Source: Halostagnicola sp. A-GB9-2 (lineage in GTDB: Archaea; Halobacteriota; Halobacteria; Halobacteriales; Natrialbaceae). From it: a DNA stretch of 64,000 bases. Positions 18,476 to 26,866 of this stretch are shown in pieces. The first letter of the stretch is position 1, and the number at the start of each line of letters is the position of its first letter. The notes under the pieces are model-generated. The model was not told the origin of the DNA. It was given only the letters and a program-made list of their open reading frames with translations, and did not search any database. The stretch is taken from NCBI RefSeq assembly GCF_030068615.1, contig NZ_JASJOC010000003.1:310001-374000 (forward strand). The letters run 5' to 3'. A program made the translations under genes and the position numbers.

Positions 18476-19606
18476 ATGACCGATCGGTACGACGTTATCG
18501 TCCTCGGCGTGGGTGGGATGGGAGCTGCGACGGTTTCTCACCTCGCCGAACGGGGGGTGGACGTGCTCGGACTCGAGCGCTACGACGTTCCGCACGGGTA
18601 CGGTTCGTCCCACGGTATCACGCGCATTATCCGGCTCGCATACTACGAGGACCCAACTTACGTTCCGCTGCTCCGACGGGCGTACGACCTCTGGCGAGAC
18701 CTTGAGGACGATCACAATCGACAGTTATTGTACCAGACGGGTTCGATCGACGCCGGTCCGGCTGGAAGCGATCTGGTCGAAGGCTCGAGACGTTCCTGCA
18801 AGAACCACGGCCTCGAACACGAAGTGCTCTCGAGTGCGGAGCTCACCGAGCGCTATCCGGGCTATCAGCTCCCCGAGGGATATGAAGCCGTATACCAGCC
18901 CGACGGCGGTTTTCTCGTCCCCGAACAGTGTACCGTCGCACACGTCGACCGGGCCCACAGCGAGGGGGCGACGATCCGGGCTCGAGAGCGCGTCGTCGAC
19001 TGGCGACCAACTGACGACGGCGGCGTGACGGTCGCGACGGACCACACCACCTACGAGGCGGACAACCTCGTCATTACGGCCGGCGCGTGGGCCTCGAAGT
19101 TCGTCGACGAGCTCGAGGGCGTCGCCGTCCCCGAACGGCAGGTGTTGGCGTGGCTCCAGCCCGAAACGCCGGCCTACTTCGAACCCCAGAACCATCCCGT
19201 CTGGAACCTCGAAGTGCCCGAGGGCCGCTACTACGGCTTCCCAGTCCATGGCGTTCCCGGGTTCAAGTTCGGCCGGTACAATCACCGGGAGAACGACGTC
19301 AAGCCCGACGCTTTCGAGCGCGAGCCGACCCAGGCCGACGAACGCCTCCTTCGCGAGTTCGCCGAGGAGTACTTCCCGGAGGGAGCTGGGCCGACGATGC
19401 GGCTGAATACGTGTCTGTTCACGAACACGCCGGACGACGATTTCGTTCTCGACACGCTCACAGAACACCCACAGGTCACCGTCGGTGCCGGCTTCTCCGG
19501 CCACGGCTTCAAGTTCGCCACCGTGATCGGCGAGGTGCTCGCGGACCTCGCGCTCAAGGGCGAAACCGAACACGACATTGATATGTTTTCGCTGGATCGG
19601 TTCTGA
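18476..19606 (+). CDS. Monomeric sarcosine oxidase / N-methyl amino acid oxidase family
   Basis: This flavoenzyme of the SolA/MSOX family oxidises N-methylated amino acids to release formaldehyde and H2O2. The Rossmann dinucleotide site is VIVLGVGGMGAATVSHLAERG (residues about 6-28). Other marks are GSSHGITRIIRLAYYEDPTYVPL and Cys313 in CLFTNTPDDDF, the usual covalent FAD attachment position, and the GAGFSGHGFKFATVIGEVLADL end motif. The length (376 aa) is standard. No glycine-cleavage or folate genes are adjacent, so the substrate stays open. Confidence 0.9.
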   Translation: MTDRYDVIVLGVGGMGAATVSHLAERGVDVLGLERYDVPHGYGSSHGITRIIRLAYYEDPTYVPLLRRAYDLWRDLEDDHNRQLLYQTGSIDAGPAGSDLVEGSRRSCKNHGLEHEVLSSAELTERYPGYQLPEGYEAVYQPDGGFLVPEQCTVAHVDRAHSEGATIRARERVVDWRPTDDGGVTVATDHTTYEADNLVITAGAWASKFVDELEGVAVPERQVLAWLQPETPAYFEPQNHPVWNLEVPEGRYYGFPVHGVPGFKFGRYNHRENDVKPDAFEREPTQADERLLREFAEEYFPEGAGPTMRLNTCLFTNTPDDDFVLDTLTEHPQVTVGAGFSGHGFKFATVIGEVLADLALKGETEHDIDMFSLDRF

Positions 19607-19724
19607 GCGCGGAGATTCGAACGCCGCGTTCGAGTCCGATTCCGAAAGCGAGGCCGTTTCGAGTCAGGGACCGACTTATTGACTTTTTCGGAAGATTCAG
19701 TGTTTCGTGGAGACACTCGTCCGT

Positions 19725-19925
19725 ATGTCGGATCTCGCCCTCTACGTCTTCCTCGGTTCGCTCGCTATCCAGTACCCGGCCGCGGCGTTCGTCTACCTCG
19801 ACTCGAGGCGGTTCGACCTCGAGCCGATGGAACGATACGACGTGGGCGTGCTCTTGCCAGCGGTCGGATTCGTCGTGCTGGCGTACTACCTCTCGAAGCG
19901 CCGGACCTTCGCTCGGAACTCCTAA
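19725..19925 (+). CDS. Small two-helix membrane protein
   Basis: The 66-aa product from ATG 19725 (MSDLALYVFLGSLAIQYP) has two hydrophobic segments separated by YLDSRRFDLEPMERYD. A GTG at 19707 would add six residues. The pattern resembles small haloarchaeal PLDc_N-like proteins, but this is a weak resemblance. Confidence 0.6.
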   Translation: MSDLALYVFLGSLAIQYPAAAFVYLDSRRFDLEPMERYDVGVLLPAVGFVVLAYYLSKRRTFARNS

Positions 19926-19990
19926 CAGTAGGTAGTAGTACAATTTCTTTCTTCAGTTCGACTCGTGAAATCTATTTTAGTACGGGCTAT

Positions 19991-20422
19991 CTAGGCGTGA
20001 AATGCCTGAACCCGATCTTCAATCCACTCCAGCACGTCGAAGAGAACATCCAAATGATGTTCACACTCGAGTGGGGACTGCTCTACATCTGCGGACGCGT
20101 TTGGCGGCGGATGGTAATGCTCTCGAGGTGCCGCTGGTTTGGGGTGTCGATCCCAACGACATTGCCAGGTCTCTTCCTCGCGGCTCTCGAGATAGTGTAT
20201 TGTGTAGTCGCTTCCGACAAACCATCGAATGTCCATTCGAACCTCGTTTACAGTAAGCGGGTACTGCGTTCTATCTATCTGTAGTTCGAGAACACGTGGA
20301 GAAATCGTATCGGGCCGAAATTCCCACGTTGAAACGAGCGGATGCGTTGTTGCACGCTGTGCAAGTAGTTCGAGGGTCGGGACATCGAGGGGACCGCTTG
20401 GAACTTCGTCTCGCCCCGTCAC
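19991..20422 (-). CDS. TumE-like toxin candidate
   Basis: The product resembles proteins annotated in haloarchaea as TumE-family toxins: YPLTVNEVRMDIRWFVGSDYTIHYLE, then WQCRWDRHPKPAAPREHYHPPP with many His and Trp residues, then a helical LFDVLEWIEDRVQ end. I choose GTG 20422, because GTG and the TGA stop of the upstream regulator share the GTGA overlap expected for coupled translation; longer readings would overlap that gene by over 90 bp. The 143-aa product would be the effector partner of the winged-helix protein. The molecular target is not known to me. Confidence 0.72.
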   Translation of the reverse strand: MTGRDEVPSGPLDVPTLELLAQRATTHPLVSTWEFRPDTISPRVLELQIDRTQYPLTVNEVRMDIRWFVGSDYTIHYLESREEETWQCRWDRHPKPAAPREHYHPPPNASADVEQSPLECEHHLDVLFDVLEWIEDRVQAFHA

Positions 20423-20952
20423 GTGTTCGACTGGATTCGACCATTGTTTGTTGACTCGGCACGTTGAACGGCGCGTTTCAAGATCGTAATGTCTCGCCGA
20501 ATCGTCCGCCATTCTGTGAGGTCGTCCCACCGGTCGTGGATCACATCGTGATTTTCGCGGGGATCATCGGAAACGACGACAGCATCCGGTTCTGGGACCC
20601 CATACGTTTCCTGTAGCTCCTGGTCTGTCTCGATGAGCTCTTCCAGGCGAGTACGAAGCTCACCTGCACTCTGTTCGCGTGCAAGTGTTTCGACACGCTT
20701 CCACTGAAAGTACGATGGGTTACGCTGATACAGCGTCGGTCGGTCCCCTGTTTGTTCCGCGATCCCCATTTCGACAAGTTGTTCGAGCGCTTGACGAGCA
20801 CCGTTCTCGGAGCAGTGTGCCCACTCTGCGAACTGCTGTGCAGGAACGGAATCGGTCGTGCCGACGAGAATATCGTAGACACGTTGGAACGTCGTTCGAT
20901 CCGTTTCCCACCGTCTCGACGGATCGTTTGAGGAGTCTGATTGGTCTGTCAT
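20419..20952 (-). CDS. Winged-helix partner (antitoxin candidate) of the TumE-like protein
   Basis: This 177-aa acidic protein has an N-terminal winged helix: TTFQRVYDILVGTTDSVPAQQFAEWAHCSENGARQALEQLVEMGIAEQ. A helical second half contains LRTRLEELIETDQELQE and DDLTEWRTIRRDITILKRAV. ATG 20952 is preferred over the in-frame start 27 bp upstream, because a TATA element at about 20976-20988 lies some 29 bp before it. It precedes the TumE-like gene with a 4-bp overlap. Antitoxin function is inferred from arrangement. Confidence 0.75.
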   Translation of the reverse strand: MTDQSDSSNDPSRRWETDRTTFQRVYDILVGTTDSVPAQQFAEWAHCSENGARQALEQLVEMGIAEQTGDRPTLYQRNPSYFQWKRVETLAREQSAGELRTRLEELIETDQELQETYGVPEPDAVVVSDDPRENHDVIHDRWDDLTEWRTIRRDITILKRAVQRAESTNNGRIQSNT

Positions 20953-20975
20953 AGTTTCCTCTTCGGGGGAACAGA

Positions 20976-20988
20976 TCATATATCTTTT
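20976..20988 (-). promoter_or_regulatory. TATA-box-like element for the toxin-antitoxin-like operon
   Basis: On the minus strand, AAAAGATATATGA is centred about 29 bp before ATG 20952, which fits an archaeal TATA box for a leaderless or nearly leaderless transcript. Confidence 0.6.
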
Positions 20989-21020
20989 CTAGAGTGCAGA
21001 TATATGGATTCGATTCAGCG

Positions 21021-22130
21021 TCACGCGACCGAAAATCGGTCGTAGGCCGCGGGGTCGAGCGATCGAGACGGCGACTCGAGCCACCGAGCGGGCTCGCCGG
21101 GAACGAGGAGGTCGGCGAGTCGAACCGAACGTTCGTCGTCGACGCGAACCGCCGCCTCGATTCGGACCACCGTTTCCGGTCCGACGTCGGCGTCGGCGGC
21201 CGTGGGCGCTTCTCGCGGCTCGAGGCCGACGCCCGTCACTCGTGTTTCGATGTCATCGGCATCACCAAAGCCGAACGCACGGATCTCGGCCTCGAGGTCG
21301 GCTTCGACGGCCGTCACCGAGTGCGTCGCGTCGGTCAGCTTCGACCGGACGGATCGAAACGCCCGCGTCAGCGCGACGTGGGCGCGTCGGTGTCCGCCGC
21401 CGTCGCTCTCGACGACGAACGTTCGAGTCAGCCCGCCGTGGTACCCCTCGAGTCCTCGAGGGGATAGTTCGATGACGATCGGTTCGCCCGCGCGGAGGGC
21501 CGCGCCGTCCGTCGTCGAGGTAATCCTCGTAAGCCCGTCGGAAAGCGCGCCTGCCGCCACGATTGCTCCGTCGACCGCGGTCCGGAGTCGATCGTTCGTG
21601 AGTGGCTTTCCGTCGAAGACGAGCGCTTCGTCGTCGACATCGGTCTCGGCCAGCACCGTCGCCGCTCGCCTCGTGCCGTCCGCGCCCGCCTTCTGGGCCC
21701 GCTCGATCCGCACGCGCTCGTCGTTGGATTTCGACCGACGGGCGCGACTCAGCACGTCGCTCGAGGCGAGTTCGAATCCGGCCTGCTCGAGGAAGAGAGC
21801 GGCGTCGTGGGGAATCGTCGCCGGCGTCAGTACTGTTCCGGAGACCCCCTCGTCGGCGAGTCTGGTCGCGAGGTCGTCAGCCGGATGGGTTCCGGATTGC
21901 CCATTGCCGATTTTTCGACCCTGAGAGTGGTGCCAGCTCGAGCCGTCAAAACCGATAGCGTGAATCGTCTCGACGGCATCGAGGCCCCGGGGACGGCTCT
22001 CCGAATCGGATTCTGTGAGACAGTATCGGATAGCTGGCACTCGGGCGGAACCGACGTGAACGAACGCGCCGGCGTCACGCGAGGATAGGTCGGACTCGAG
22101 CAGCGCGGTCGGGGGCTCCGCTCCGATCAC
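21021..22130 (-). CDS. M24 (creatinase/aminopeptidase fold) protein lacking metal ligands
   Basis: The C-terminal two thirds follow the Xaa-Pro peptidase 'pita-bread' pattern: RARRSKSNDERVRIERAQKAG, PIVIELSPRGLEGYHGGLTRTFVV and ETVVRIEAAVRVDDERSVRLADLLV. In active enzymes the second of these reads D-x-G...SDxTRTF and is followed by a GHGIG histidine. Here the Asp ligands are replaced (IELSPR; GGLTRTF) and the His motif reads GVGLEPRE. It is therefore probably not a metallopeptidase. It starts with GTG 22130 in a GTGA overlap with the helicase stop, so its product is likely made together with the helicase. Confidence 0.82.
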   Translation of the reverse strand: MIGAEPPTALLESDLSSRDAGAFVHVGSARVPAIRYCLTESDSESRPRGLDAVETIHAIGFDGSSWHHSQGRKIGNGQSGTHPADDLATRLADEGVSGTVLTPATIPHDAALFLEQAGFELASSDVLSRARRSKSNDERVRIERAQKAGADGTRRAATVLAETDVDDEALVFDGKPLTNDRLRTAVDGAIVAAGALSDGLTRITSTTDGAALRAGEPIVIELSPRGLEGYHGGLTRTFVVESDGGGHRRAHVALTRAFRSVRSKLTDATHSVTAVEADLEAEIRAFGFGDADDIETRVTGVGLEPREAPTAADADVGPETVVRIEAAVRVDDERSVRLADLLVPGEPARWLESPSRSLDPAAYDRFSVA

Positions 22131-24034
22131 GGCGCTTCCGCTTCGACCTCGGGTTCGGATCCGTCGACGTCCGGGTCCTGGGCCTGCTCGACGAGTTCTT
22201 CCAGGCTCGTGTCGGTCAGTCGGTTATTGAGCAGGACGTCGACGGGGAGCGTCGGCGCGCCGTCGACGAGATTCTCGAGCAAGACCAGCCGTTCTCTGGC
22301 GCGGGACATCCCGACGTAGAAGACGCGTCGCTCGTTGTCGGTGAGAACAGGAACCGGGGAGGTCGTCTTGGTGAACTCCTCGCAACCGGGGATGTCCGTA
22401 ATCCCGCCCGATTCGGTCTTGAGGTCTCCCGTCGATCGGTCCTCGATGGTCGCGACCATCTGCTCGACGACCTTCTCGGTGAGGTCCGTTCCGACGATGA
22501 CGTGGTCGGCTTCGCGGCCCTTCGCGGAGTGGATCGTTCCGACGCGGACGCGATCGGTGTCCATCTTCTGGTAGGTCCCGATACCGAAGTACGACTTGAC
22601 GCTCTTTTTCTGGAAGTTCGTCACTTTCCGGAGCATGTCCGAGGCCGATTCCGGGCCGGGCATGAACGGCGTGTGATCGGCGATTACCTCCGCGGGGATC
22701 ATGAGCTCCTCGAGGTCGTCGATGCCGGCTTCTTCTTGCCGGTCGTCGATCGTGTCGAACAGTTCGTCGCGCTCGTTGGTTCCGAACGCCGAATCCTGTA
22801 ACATGTCCGCGAGTCGGCGGGCCTGCAATCCGGTGACGTCGTCGCCCTTGTCGATCGCTTCGACCGCGCGGACGTACTGCGTGAGCCGATCGGTCCACAT
22901 CCGCTGGTCGGTCAGCGAGGTGAAGGGGACCCCTTCGGTGATGAACTCATCGATAAACTGGAACATCTGGTAGCGTGCACGGAACAGCACCATGATCGTC
23001 CCCTCTCCCTCGACGAGCGTCTGGCGGACGAGCCTGACAACGTCGAGCATCGAGGCGTTTCGGTGGGCCTCGACGGCCCCGCCCTCTTTGCGCGGTTTGA
23101 GGTCCTTGTCCTGGCGCTGATCGATGTGTCTGATCTCCTGGTTGACCGCGTTGAGAACGTTTGACGGCAGTCGGTAGGAGTTCGGCAGGATGACGTCGTC
23201 GTCGACGTCCTCCTCGAGCAAGAGCGCGGGGTCCGCTCCCTGCCAGGAGTAGACGACCTGGTCGTCGTCCCCGGCGATCAGGACCTGATCGACGTAGGGT
23301 TTCCACTCCTGATAGACGTCGTACTGCAGGGTCGTAATATCCTGAAACTCGTCGATGACTAGGTAGTCGACGTTCGGCACGAGCGAGCGTTGTCTGACAC
23401 GCTCTAACATGTCGGCGAAGCCAATCTTCTCTTCGGATCCCTTGTAGTTTCGCCAGGCGCGGATGACTTCGGGCACGTCGATTCGGTCGTCGTCGGAGGG
23501 CCACGTCGGCGTGTACTTGTTGCCTTCCTGGGCGTTCGGGTCGATATCCGGCGGGAGCCGAACCTCTTCGACGTCCCACTGGAAGGGAACGTCGTACCAG
23601 TCCGAAACGTCGCGGCGAGTCCGCTGGAGCCACTGACTGGTTGCGATGACCTTGTTACCGATGGTCGTCGAACGCGCGGTTCGTCGGCCGGCACCGCTGT
23701 ACTCGTCTTCGAACTCGATGCCGAAGTCGTCACAAAACTCCTCCTTGTCGGATTCGCCGATAACGTCGCCGCGAGAGAGATCCAGAAGATCGTAGGCTTT
23801 GGCGTGCATCGTACAGACGTTACCCTGTAACGCCCGCGGGCTTTCGTCGAGTCGTTCGGCGAGTCGTTCGCGAACTTCCTGTGCCGCTGCACGCGTGTAC
23901 GAGACGACGAGGATATCTCGGAACGTCACGTCGTCTGCCTCGAGGATTTCTTCAACGTGGTCGAGGAGGGCTGTCGTCTTCCCGCTTCCCGGGCCGCCGA
24001 ATAGCCGGGTCACCTTCGTCTCCGTGGTGCTCAT
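22127..24034 (-). CDS. UvrD/Rep-family superfamily 1 DNA helicase
   Basis: This 635-aa SF1A helicase has GGPGSGKTTALLDH (motif I, residues about 14-27), SYTRAAAQEVRERL (Ia), YLVIDEFQDIT (II), AGDDDQVVYSWQGADP (III), NSYRLPSNV (IV), TIHSAKGREADHVIV (V) and VGMSRARERLVLLE (VI). All motifs are intact, so 3'-5' unwinding activity in repair or replication restart is expected. The enzyme is shorter than bacterial UvrD. It is followed without a gap by the degenerate M24 gene. Confidence 0.94.
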   Translation of the reverse strand: MSTTETKVTRLFGGPGSGKTTALLDHVEEILEADDVTFRDILVVSYTRAAAQEVRERLAERLDESPRALQGNVCTMHAKAYDLLDLSRGDVIGESDKEEFCDDFGIEFEDEYSGAGRRTARSTTIGNKVIATSQWLQRTRRDVSDWYDVPFQWDVEEVRLPPDIDPNAQEGNKYTPTWPSDDDRIDVPEVIRAWRNYKGSEEKIGFADMLERVRQRSLVPNVDYLVIDEFQDITTLQYDVYQEWKPYVDQVLIAGDDDQVVYSWQGADPALLLEEDVDDDVILPNSYRLPSNVLNAVNQEIRHIDQRQDKDLKPRKEGGAVEAHRNASMLDVVRLVRQTLVEGEGTIMVLFRARYQMFQFIDEFITEGVPFTSLTDQRMWTDRLTQYVRAVEAIDKGDDVTGLQARRLADMLQDSAFGTNERDELFDTIDDRQEEAGIDDLEELMIPAEVIADHTPFMPGPESASDMLRKVTNFQKKSVKSYFGIGTYQKMDTDRVRVGTIHSAKGREADHVIVGTDLTEKVVEQMVATIEDRSTGDLKTESGGITDIPGCEEFTKTTSPVPVLTDNERRVFYVGMSRARERLVLLENLVDGAPTLPVDVLLNNRLTDTSLEELVEQAQDPDVDGSEPEVEAEAP

Positions 24035-24118
24035 TGTACCTGTTCAAGAGCGCAATACCCATAAGTCACGTGGATTGTCGGCGAGAAAATCCGTTCGAGG
24101 CGTTCGATTTCGGGTACG

Positions 24119-24277
24119 TCAGGAATTCCGTGGCGAACGCGTATTCCTGATCTCGGCACCGTCACGGATCTTGTCGGGACACTTTGGACAGACTCGGGGT
24201 TCGTCAATCCCTTCCGGAGTGAATACTCGAGCGTATCGTTCTGTGACGAACGATCGACAGTTCTGGCAGGTGGGCAT
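24119..24277 (-). CDS. Small zinc-ribbon protein (DUF7563-like)
   Basis: A 52-aa product starting MPTCQNCRSFVTERYARVF contains CQNC and CPKC, one zinc ribbon, with the DEPRVCPKCPDKIRDGAE segment typical of a small haloarchaeal family. It starts at ATG 24277 and stops at 24119. An AT-rich TATA-like TATATACAATA lies upstream near 24302. It is probably a nucleic-acid or protein-binding accessory protein. Confidence 0.75.
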   Translation of the reverse strand: MPTCQNCRSFVTERYARVFTPEGIDEPRVCPKCPDKIRDGAEIRNTRSPRNS

Positions 24278-24480
24278 CTCCAACTCGTGTTAGAAATGTA
24301 TTGTATATAATTGTTACTACTGTTTGTGGATAAAACAATCGGAGCAAATGAAATTAGAAGCGAAAATTCGCTGCGGTGAGTCGATGGGTTCCCGTCGGCA
24401 GGGTGTAATCGTGGCTCCTCGGTCGATATGAAGCTATTACCGTTCGATAAGAGGATTGTCACCTGGATACCGGTAGACCC

Positions 24481-24666
24481 TCAGAGCTGGGGGGCCCACC
24501 CGCAGACGCTACAGTTCGTCGCTGCTGTATCGTGAATGCCGCCGCATTCGGGACACTGTTTCTTGTTATATGTGTTTTCCCACCCTACTTCGTTGACATC
24601 GTGGCCGCGGTCCGCAAGGAATTGATCGAACATCTCGTCCTCGGCACCATTGGGTGAGGTTGCCAT
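24481..24666 (-). CDS. Small zinc-finger protein (HVO_0416-like)
   Basis: This 61-aa protein carries DEMFDQFLADRGHDVNEVGW, then CPECGG and CSVCGW, a single two-knuckle zinc ribbon. The arrangement matches a haloarchaeal family of small zinc-finger proteins. ATG 24666 (MATSPNG) is preferred; ATG 24672 is possible. Confidence 0.75.
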   Translation of the reverse strand: MATSPNGAEDEMFDQFLADRGHDVNEVGWENTYNKKQCPECGGIHDTAATNCSVCGWAPQL

Positions 24667-24852
24667 AGTCATGGTATGGCACACCAGGCTATTAAATCAA
24701 TGGGTTGCGTAAAACGCTGCCACAAGGCGTCTCTTTTTCCCGGTCATCGCCTCCCGACTGCCGGCAGTTCGTTGACGCCAGCCGTCGCTGTCGGCGTCAC
24801 TCGATCTCTCCGGACCCACGTACTTTTCTTCGGGGTTCCCCAATAGTCGACT

Positions 24853-25707
24853 ATGAGCGACCTTCGCCTCGATGCGACTCAACTCGATCGATACTCGAGA
24901 CACGTGATCATGGACGAAGTCGGCCCGGAGGGCCAAAAGCGGCTCCTCGAGGGATCCGTGCTGGTCGTCGGTGCCGGCGGGTTAGGCTCGCCGGCGATTC
25001 AGTACCTCGCCGCCGCGGGCGTCGGGCACCTGGGTATCGTCGACGACGACGTCGTCGAACGCTCGAACTTACAACGCCAGATTATCCACGCCGACGGTGA
25101 CGTGGGAATCCCGAAAGTCGAGAGCGCGGCGTCGTACGTGACCGCACTCAATCCGGATATCGACGTGGAAACCTACGAAACGCGGCTCACGACCGATACG
25201 GTCGAGGATATCGCCGATGGGTACGATATCATCCTGGACGCAAGCGACAACTTCGCCACTCGGTACCTGCTAAACGACTACTGCGCGCTTACCGGAACGG
25301 CGCTGTCACACGGCGCGATCTACCGGTTCGAGGGCCAGATCACGACGTTCACAAACGACGAATCCAATGCCGGCGTCGACTCCAGCGAACCGAGTCCGTG
25401 CTATCGCTGTCTCTTCCCCGAAGCGCCCGAACCGGGCACCGTCCCGGACTGTGCGACGACCGGCGTCCTCGGCGTTCTTCCCGGCACCGTCGGCTGCATT
25501 CAGGCGACTGAGGTCGTCAAGTACCTCCTCGGGAAGGGCGACCTTCTCGAGGGGCGCTTGCTGATGTACGACGCGATGGACATGTCCTTCGAGACGGTCG
25601 AAATACGTCAGAACCCGGACTGTCCGGTCTGTGGCGAAACGGGTGCGATCGACTCCATCGAGGAAGTCAGTTACGAGGGGACCTGTCAGGTAACGCATGC
25701 GGAATAA
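24853..25707 (+). CDS. ubaA: E1-like SAMP-activating enzyme UbaA (MoeB/ThiF family)
   Basis: UbaA adenylates the C-terminus of ubiquitin-like SAMP proteins for protein conjugation and for sulfur transfer in tRNA thiolation and molybdopterin synthesis. The ATP site is VLVVGAGGLGSPAIQYLAAAGVG (residues 37-58), with RSNLQRQ and the Asp of DASDNFATRYLL. The catalytic Cys200 is in PDCATTGVLG. Zinc is held by C183/C186 (CYRC) and C257/C260 (CPVC). There is no rhodanese domain, as in Haloferax UbaA. No SAMP or sulfurtransferase gene is adjacent. Confidence 0.95.
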   Translation: MSDLRLDATQLDRYSRHVIMDEVGPEGQKRLLEGSVLVVGAGGLGSPAIQYLAAAGVGHLGIVDDDVVERSNLQRQIIHADGDVGIPKVESAASYVTALNPDIDVETYETRLTTDTVEDIADGYDIILDASDNFATRYLLNDYCALTGTALSHGAIYRFEGQITTFTNDESNAGVDSSEPSPCYRCLFPEAPEPGTVPDCATTGVLGVLPGTVGCIQATEVVKYLLGKGDLLEGRLLMYDAMDMSFETVEIRQNPDCPVCGETGAIDSIEEVSYEGTCQVTHAE

Positions 25708-25855
25708 CATCGGCCTATTCTCATAGAACACGTCCAATACCGGTTCTGTGCGCTTTTCTCGTCGCCATTTTTGATCGGAATTACGAATCACCAGATAGAA
25801 TAAAATATCAATCAATCCAGAACGTTCAAAACCCCTGACTGTCGACTGGATAGAC

Positions 25856-26440
25856 ATGGAACAATCCAACAATGCAGACGACCAGGTGGACAGCACGGGG
25901 AACGATGGGGTACCATCCAACGGCGGCGGCGACGAGTCGATTGTCGACCTCGCACAGCAACCGATCGTCAAGCAGTGGACGAAGTTCGTCACGATCCTGT
26001 TTGCGTTCGCTGGCGTCGGAGCGGGACTCACCGTTATTCTTCGAGACGTCGTCGATCAACCGATTATAGACTCGAACACGGCAGGTGCACTCACGTTCCC
26101 CGGCGTTGACCTCCCGATCGTTGCTGCGATAGTCGCCGTCTTCATCGGCGTCTATCTCGGCTGGAACCTCCAGACGGACGACCAGACGGCGTATCTGGCC
26201 GGCGCGATTTCCGTGTTCGCCGGGACTACCGTGAGCATACTGCTGTTCGTGATTTTCTACTCGGTCGCGACCGATCTCTCGATCGACTTCGGCGGTCTCA
26301 TCGTCAGTTCGATCGTGAGCGGCCTCGGCGTGAGCGTCGCCGCCGCAGGCGGTGCCTGGGCCAGTCGAAACACCGCACCGGAGACGACGGAATCACAGCA
26401 GACGGTCGAGTCACAACACGGCGCACAGACGAGCGACTGA
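25856..26440 (+). CDS. Four-helix membrane protein with polar tails
   Basis: The 194-aa protein has an N-terminal polar stretch of about 35 residues, four hydrophobic helices (about 43-65, 77-100, 110-135, 148-170) and a Gln/Thr-rich hydrophilic tail. Such proteins are common in haloarchaea; no function is recognised. Confidence 0.7.
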   Translation: MEQSNNADDQVDSTGNDGVPSNGGGDESIVDLAQQPIVKQWTKFVTILFAFAGVGAGLTVILRDVVDQPIIDSNTAGALTFPGVDLPIVAAIVAVFIGVYLGWNLQTDDQTAYLAGAISVFAGTTVSILLFVIFYSVATDLSIDFGGLIVSSIVSGLGVSVAAAGGAWASRNTAPETTESQQTVESQHGAQTSD

Positions 26441-26500
26441 GCCTCGCCGATAGCATCCGCGACCGCGGGCTTTTTCGTATCCGCGTGCCAACGTGTAGGC

Positions 26501-26866
26501 ATGTCTACGCTCCGCGAGGCGCTGGGAGACCTTTCCGACGACGTCTTCTTCGATTTGCTCGAGAGTGACGAGTCGTATCTCCTGGTTCTCGACGTGCCGG
26601 GCGTCTCAGCCGAAACCCTCCAGGTGACCGTCGACGGCGGCCAGATCGAAATCGACGCGAGCCGCGAGAAGTCGATGGACGACGAGTACCGGTACGTCGA
26701 GGAGAACCGATCGCTGTTTCTCGATATCACGCTTCCCATGCCGACGGATGCGACCGACACCGGCGCGGCCGCAACCGTCGAGCGCGGCGTCCTCGAGTTG
26801 ACCCTGCCCAAGCGAGCGGCGGCGGACGAAACGACGATCGATGTCGTCGCCGGGGAGGACGTCTAA
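26501..26866 (+). CDS. Hsp20/alpha-crystallin-family protein
   Basis: The 121-aa product has the beta-sandwich pattern of small heat-shock proteins: YLLVLDVPGVSAETLQVTVDGGQIEIDASRE, RYVEENRSLFLDITLP, then TVERGVLELTLPK (the GVLxLTLPK motif). It lacks a clear IxI tail (it ends TTIDVVAGEDV). It is expected to hold unfolding proteins. It overlaps the UbiB-type gene by 26 bp. Confidence 0.88.
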   Translation: MSTLREALGDLSDDVFFDLLESDESYLLVLDVPGVSAETLQVTVDGGQIEIDASREKSMDDEYRYVEENRSLFLDITLPMPTDATDTGAAATVERGVLELTLPKRAAADETTIDVVAGEDV

